Of a stretch of DNA of 28,835 nucleotides, positions 23,806-28,835 are shown piece by piece. How positions within the stretch are numbered: the first letter of the stretch is position 1; every line of letters starts with the position of its first letter. Below the pieces are notes generated by a model that ran no database searches, was not told where the DNA came from, and saw only the letters and a program-made list of their open reading frames with translations. A program made the translations under genes and the position numbers. The DNA is from Pseudomonadota bacterium (GTDB lineage Bacteria; Pseudomonadota; Alphaproteobacteria; Rhizobiales; Devosiaceae), in contig JAEYTY010000017.1 in the NCBI GenBank assembly GCA_023433775.1, forward strand, positions 1 through 28,835. The letters run 5' to 3'.

Positions 23806-24624
23806 ATGTCAGAAACCACCCGCGTATTTGACGAGCAAGACTTCGCACAAGGTGACATCCTACTCCTCGACGGATTTGGACAAACTTCTACTGCTCCGAG
23901 CTATGGCATTGTAATAAATGCAGATTGCGATCTGGCCAACAACAAGACCGATGGGGTGGTCGCGATTCTTCCGGTCTATACTTTCGAACGCTATCTAGAA
24001 GCCTTCTGGATACCGAATCACCTAGACGCCGAACTAGCCAAGTGCGTGCAGTCCGCGTTGAAAATATGTGGCATACCTGAGGCAGAGGGGGAGGCGCTCG
24101 CGCTTTGGTTGAGAGAAGCGGATCACTTGACCGCTTCGTCTGCGCTCATTGCCACTCACCAACTACCCACAAACAAACATCGGGAGCTACACGATACGTG
24201 TCGGGCGATATCGCTGCTACTTTCACATCAAGGCTTTCGTGCATTCCAGCAATTTTGTCAGACACAAAAGGATCCAAGAGCGTATGCGCGAAAACAACTC
24301 GACGCCGCACGAAAATCAATGGGGGAGGGGCACTTCTTTCTCTCTGAAATTGCTGGACAACCAGAGATCGGGTTTGTTGTACGTATGCGGAGAATATTAT
24401 CGCTGGACGCAGAGGATTGTTTCCGCAACGTCGCCAATCTTCGCGCTAGCACCTCTGGATCACAAAAAACAGGTGCCCGAATAGCCCGTCTCTCACCAGC
24501 GTTCAAGTATCGCGTCTCTCAGCTATTTGCCTACCAATTTTCTCGAATAGGTCTACCCGATGAGGTCACTGCGCTGTCCGCTCTGGCGATTGACGACCTA
24601 GTCGCCCGCATTGAAGGGGTTTAG
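23806..24624 (+). CDS. island gene 1: unknown 272-aa protein with CDLAN motif
   Basis: A 272-aa cytoplasmic protein I cannot name. Its N-terminus (about 10-60) reads F-D-E-Q-D-F-A-Q-G-D-I-L-L-L-D, then Y-G-I-V-I-N-A-D-C-D-L-A-N-N-K, then V-A-I-L-P-V-Y. The strand pattern G-D-I-x-L-x-D followed by G-I-V-I recalls the SH3-like barrel of MazF/PemK proteins, but this is inference; similar 'C-D-L/I-A-N' segments occur in uncharacterised proteins beside helicases or ATPases. The C-terminal half is helical with F-K-Y-R-V-S-Q-L-F-A-Y-Q-F-S-R-I-G-L-P (about 240). The composition is A/T-rich with ATA, AGA and AGG codons, unlike neighbours. It is separated by 2 bp from the helicase gene, so the two are coupled. 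Confidence 0.8.
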   Translation: MSETTRVFDEQDFAQGDILLLDGFGQTSTAPSYGIVINADCDLANNKTDGVVAILPVYTFERYLEAFWIPNHLDAELAKCVQSALKICGIPEAEGEALALWLREADHLTASSALIATHQLPTNKHRELHDTCRAISLLLSHQGFRAFQQFCQTQKDPRAYARKQLDAARKSMGEGHFFLSEIAGQPEIGFVVRMRRILSLDAEDCFRNVANLRASTSGSQKTGARIARLSPAFKYRVSQLFAYQFSRIGLPDEVTALSALAIDDLVARIEGV

Positions 24625-24626
24625 CG

Positions 24627-26843
24627 GTGAAGTACCTTGTTCTGACAGCAGGAGCTTTGTTCAAGCTCTCCCAGTTCGCTATCTCCGATAGCTGGTTCGA
24701 ATCCTATTCTTTGCCTGAGGATTCTGCAGGCCTAAAAAGGATCGAGATTGAGGATCTTGTCTATATTATTGAATCCAATAGCGATTCGGACGACATCCCC
24801 ATTGTCTTAATTGAAATGAATATATTCAATGGTCAGGCAAATGTTGCGACGCTCGACAGAATAATTACTGTTGGACGATCCATCTACAGCGACAGCGTCA
24901 TTGTTCCAACTGCATGGCGCCCTCATCGAGAGGGCTCGATGATGTCTATCACGCCATCCCCAGGACCAAATTGGCGTGAGAGAATACATTTTGAAAAGCG
25001 GCCACGGTTAACAAACGATTTGGTAGTTTTTGAGCGAACTGCAGAGACACGGCACTTCGACAAATTGCGAGTTCCGCTGGATGTCCACAAAAAAGCACGT
25101 GACAATTTTGCGAACGCAATTTTGTCTCCCGCCCCACCTCAGACCAGTGCGTCGCTTGCCGGCATCGTCTTAAGTCAAAAGCTTCCGCACGGCTTTGTTC
25201 AGGGTTTATCCCTTGAACAGTGGTACTCGAACAAACTTACGGAAGAGCAGCGCACCTTCGTAAATAAGCCCCATGACGGGCCCGTGAGACTTCGAGGATC
25301 CGCCGGTACCGGCAAGACAATATCTCTCGTCATAAAATGCTTGGTCGACGCCGTCGCAGCTCACGAAGCAGGGCGAAGCGTGAGGTTTGGGTTTCTGACG
25401 CACAGCGCGGCATCCGTTGATCTTGTCAATTCGATATCTGAAAGTCTTGATCCGGTCGGCATAATCTTTGGACAAAGTCCTGCCGCAAAGGTGGAGATTC
25501 GAACGCTATATGATCTAGCGGATAAACAGTTAGGCTTTTCACTCGCGGACTTGCGCCCGCTTTCGCTTGATGGGCGAGAGGGCCGCAAGCTGCAAATGGA
25601 ACTGATTGCAGAATCTCTCTCTCAAATGAGCGCTTCTGGTATCGTCAGAGCTCAGTTCTCCGATATTTCCTCAGAAATGTTGGAAGCGTGGAGAGCGCCC
25701 ACTTCCGACAACGGTAGGCGTCTAGTTGCAGAAATCATGAATGAGTTCGCGAGCGTGTTGGACGCCGAAGGGGTGAGGGCCGGAGAAGAAAAGGGAATGA
25801 AGTATATTAACGGCGGGAGTCCACGGGCGTCGTGGCAGATGAACCTTCCGCTGGAAGTAGATCGGCGCTTCCTACTAGAGGTCCACCGGCGGTACCGGAA
25901 GATGCTCGCGGAAATGGGGACCCTCAGCGTTGATCAAATGGTTGGAGACTTTAATTCATTCCTGGATTCCAATCGATGGAGCTCCATTAGAGGCCGCGAG
26001 GGCTATGACGCGCTTTTTGTCGATGAGCTTCATTTATTTACCTCAATTGAGCGGCAAACTCTCCACAAATTAATCAAACAAGCCGTTGATGATGAGGGGA
26101 AGCCTAGACGTCTTCCGATTTTTATGGCCTACGATATAAAACAAAGCACAAAAGATACGTTCTCTCAATTTGGAGAGTCAGGCAGCATATTCACATCTTC
26201 CTCAAAGTTAACAAATTCAGACCTAATTAAACTTAGCAAAGTTTTCAGATACACACCGGAAATCGCTGAATTCTTGACAGACTTGGACGCGAGCTTTCCT
26301 GCCGTAGATATACCTGGCGAATGGGAAGCGTACTCTGGGGAAGCGCAATTGTCGGGCGGACCAAAGCCGACCCTTACCGTACATAAGGATGACGTGACGC
26401 TGTTTCGATCTGTTTTTGATGAGGCGCGTGACGTGGCTTTGAAAACTGACGGCGGCGGTCGGCGTGTTGCCGTACTTTGTGTAAGCCCTGAAATGTTCGA
26501 GACGTATCTGGTGGCTTCTCGGCAATACAAGGGAAAATTGATTACCATTTTGGGTCGCGACGGCGATGATGAGCTTCGTCACGCTGGAAGGCGCTTCATT
26601 TTCAGTATGCCTGAATATGTTGCTGGGCTGCAATTCGACACGGTGTTTTTGGTACACCCCAATGTGCAAGAGGCACCTATCGGTGCAGGTGACGGCCTAC
26701 GCAGACGCTTTATTTCGGACGTATATCTTGGGTCATCGCGTGCGGAGCGATCTCTGAGGTTGCATTCGAGTGCTGAACGTGGGGGGCCTTCTGACGTGCT
26801 TAAGCTTGCCATACAGCGTGGAAACCTACTTACGGAGCAGTAG
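24627..26843 (+). CDS. island gene 2: SF1 helicase with novel N-terminal region
   Basis: A 738-aa superfamily 1 (UvrD/Rep-like) helicase. Visible motifs: Q motif L-T-E-E-Q-R-T-F-V-N (204-213, Q208), Walker A G224-S-A-G-T-G-K230-T, Walker B/motif II F-V-D466-E467-L-H, motif III-like Y-D-I-K-Q-S (502-507), motif IV-like F-R-Y-T-P-E-I-A-E-F (540-549), motif V-like A-G-L-Q-F-D-T-V-F-L-V-H (666-677) and motif VI-like S-S-R-A-E-R-S-L (703-710). All ATPase motifs are present, so it is probably active. Residues 1-195 match no domain I know. The start is GTG at 24627 with AAGGGG seven bases upstream, 2 bp after gene 1. A/T-rich composition and rare codons suggest horizontal acquisition. Alternatives: DNA repair helicase, or ATPase of an anti-phage pair. 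Confidence 0.88.
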   Translation: MKYLVLTAGALFKLSQFAISDSWFESYSLPEDSAGLKRIEIEDLVYIIESNSDSDDIPIVLIEMNIFNGQANVATLDRIITVGRSIYSDSVIVPTAWRPHREGSMMSITPSPGPNWRERIHFEKRPRLTNDLVVFERTAETRHFDKLRVPLDVHKKARDNFANAILSPAPPQTSASLAGIVLSQKLPHGFVQGLSLEQWYSNKLTEEQRTFVNKPHDGPVRLRGSAGTGKTISLVIKCLVDAVAAHEAGRSVRFGFLTHSAASVDLVNSISESLDPVGIIFGQSPAAKVEIRTLYDLADKQLGFSLADLRPLSLDGREGRKLQMELIAESLSQMSASGIVRAQFSDISSEMLEAWRAPTSDNGRRLVAEIMNEFASVLDAEGVRAGEEKGMKYINGGSPRASWQMNLPLEVDRRFLLEVHRRYRKMLAEMGTLSVDQMVGDFNSFLDSNRWSSIRGREGYDALFVDELHLFTSIERQTLHKLIKQAVDDEGKPRRLPIFMAYDIKQSTKDTFSQFGESGSIFTSSSKLTNSDLIKLSKVFRYTPEIAEFLTDLDASFPAVDIPGEWEAYSGEAQLSGGPKPTLTVHKDDVTLFRSVFDEARDVALKTDGGGRRVAVLCVSPEMFETYLVASRQYKGKLITILGRDGDDELRHAGRRFIFSMPEYVAGLQFDTVFLVHPNVQEAPIGAGDGLRRRFISDVYLGSSRAERSLRLHSSAERGGPSDVLKLAIQRGNLLTEQ

Positions 26844-26878
26844 CTAGTACACCATTCGCACCCAGCGTCCTGACTATA

Positions 26879-27243
26879 GCTGCCTGCGGCAGCGACCCGG
26901 CAACTGGCCTGTCGTCGCGCCACCGGCGCCTCGGCTTGGAGGGCGGCCTCGCCCTGCGAGCTTAGCACTCCGGGCCTAGCCGACTAAAATCGCTCCACCG
27001 GAGCGACGTTGGGACGAGGGTTCAGCGTGTAGAACTAGCCCGGGTGCCCGCTGCCTGCGGCAGCGACCCGGCGACTAGCCAACCTCGCCCTGCGAGCGTA
27101 GCTCTTCGGGCCTGAGACCCTAAAATCGCTCCACTGGAGTAACCAAGGGACGAGGGTTCGGTGTGTGGAACTAGCCCGGGTGCCCGCTGCCTCTGGCAGC
27201 GACCCGGCGACTAATCTGCCAAGGCGCCACCGGCGCCTCGGCT
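26879..27243. repeat. tandem array of hairpin modules (136-bp period)
   Basis: Three copies of GCTGCC-TG/TC-x-GGCAGCGACCCGGC begin at 26879, 27050 and 27186. Four other blocks recur exactly 136 bp apart: CTCGCCCTGCGAGC (26948, 27084), CTAAAATCGCTCCAC (26984, 27120), GGGACGAGGGTTC (27011, 27147) and AACTAGCCCGGGTGCCCGCT (27033, 27169). A 20-bp block, GCGCCACCGGCGCCTCGGCT, follows copies one and three by 38 bases but is missing from copy two. Most blocks are self-complementary, e.g. TCGCTCC-ACC-GGAGCGA at 26990-27006. The array fills the space between the helicase stop and the lepA stop. It has no coding frame I trust. Confidence 0.88.
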
Positions 27244-27263
27244 CGGCACGAAGTGCCGACCGA

Positions 27264-27272
<9 letters not shown>
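27206..27272. terminator. cloverleaf-like inverted repeat at the lepA stop
   Basis: An outer stem, CGACTAATC (27208-27216) with GATTAGTCG (27262-27270), encloses two perfect hairpins: AGGCGCC-ACC-GGCGCCT (27222-27238) and TCGGCAC-GAA-GTGCCGA (27243-27259). The outer right arm includes the lepA stop codon. The three-stem form could act as a transcript end for lepA and for the convergent helicase gene. No T-run follows, so it is not a classical intrinsic terminator. It is not a tRNA: there is no acceptor, anticodon or T-loop sequence. Confidence 0.7.

Positions 27273-28835
<1,563 letters not shown>

Overview
The window looks like chromosome from an alphaproteobacterium of the order Hyphomicrobiales (a Devosia-like organism is my best guess). 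Support: a RegB/RegA-type (ActS/ActR) redox two-component pair, an MmcB-type DNA repair protein, a DUF2852 protein, a two-gene NAD-dependent dihydropyrimidine dehydrogenase (PreT/PreA), GC-rich codon use and long antisense shadow frames. The genus is inference; no rRNA or tRNA gene is present to test it.

Layout. 1-2700: a small PAS-domain protein (-) and a soluble double-PAS methyl-accepting chemotaxis protein (+). 2684-5702: an RraA/HMG-aldolase family protein (-), then small stress or housekeeping genes on +: a SelW-like CxxC protein, a YegP-like DUF1508 protein, a CreA-like lipoprotein and a 1-Cys peroxiredoxin ending in a strong terminator. 5763-8424: preT-preA (-), overlapping by 8 bp. 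8864-9929: a short RlpA-like exported protein and a degenerate receiver-domain protein. 10048-12870: two tandem paralogous MFS transporters and mmcB, all overlapping, so probably one transcript. 12874-14770: actS-actR (-). 14912-17360: DUF2852 protein, YgjP-like metallopeptidase, a small exported protein and an L,D-transpeptidase lipoprotein. 17435-20116: a class A PBP (PBP1A type) with an unusual DPxTG-repeat tail. 20372-22747: an exported HExxH protein, an HD-GYP response regulator and a DHRS6-like short-chain dehydrogenase. 23100-23675: an unrecognised coding region.

The accessory part is 23806-26843: a two-gene operon (272-aa protein plus a 738-aa SF1 helicase with an uncharacterised N-terminal region) that is visibly A/T-richer than its surroundings and lies between conserved genes. 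Its 3' side is filled by an array of hairpin-forming repeat modules (26879-27243, 136-bp period) that merges into a cloverleaf-like inverted repeat containing the stop codon of lepA. lepA runs off the right edge. This operon is my best candidate for an undescribed, possibly defence-related, system; that role is inference from architecture, composition and setting only.

Functionally the window combines signalling (PAS, MCP, ActSR, HD-GYP, degenerate receiver), redox and thiol protection, pyrimidine reduction, cell-wall synthesis and remodelling (PBP1A, L,D-transpeptidase, RlpA-like) and one probable horizontally acquired island.
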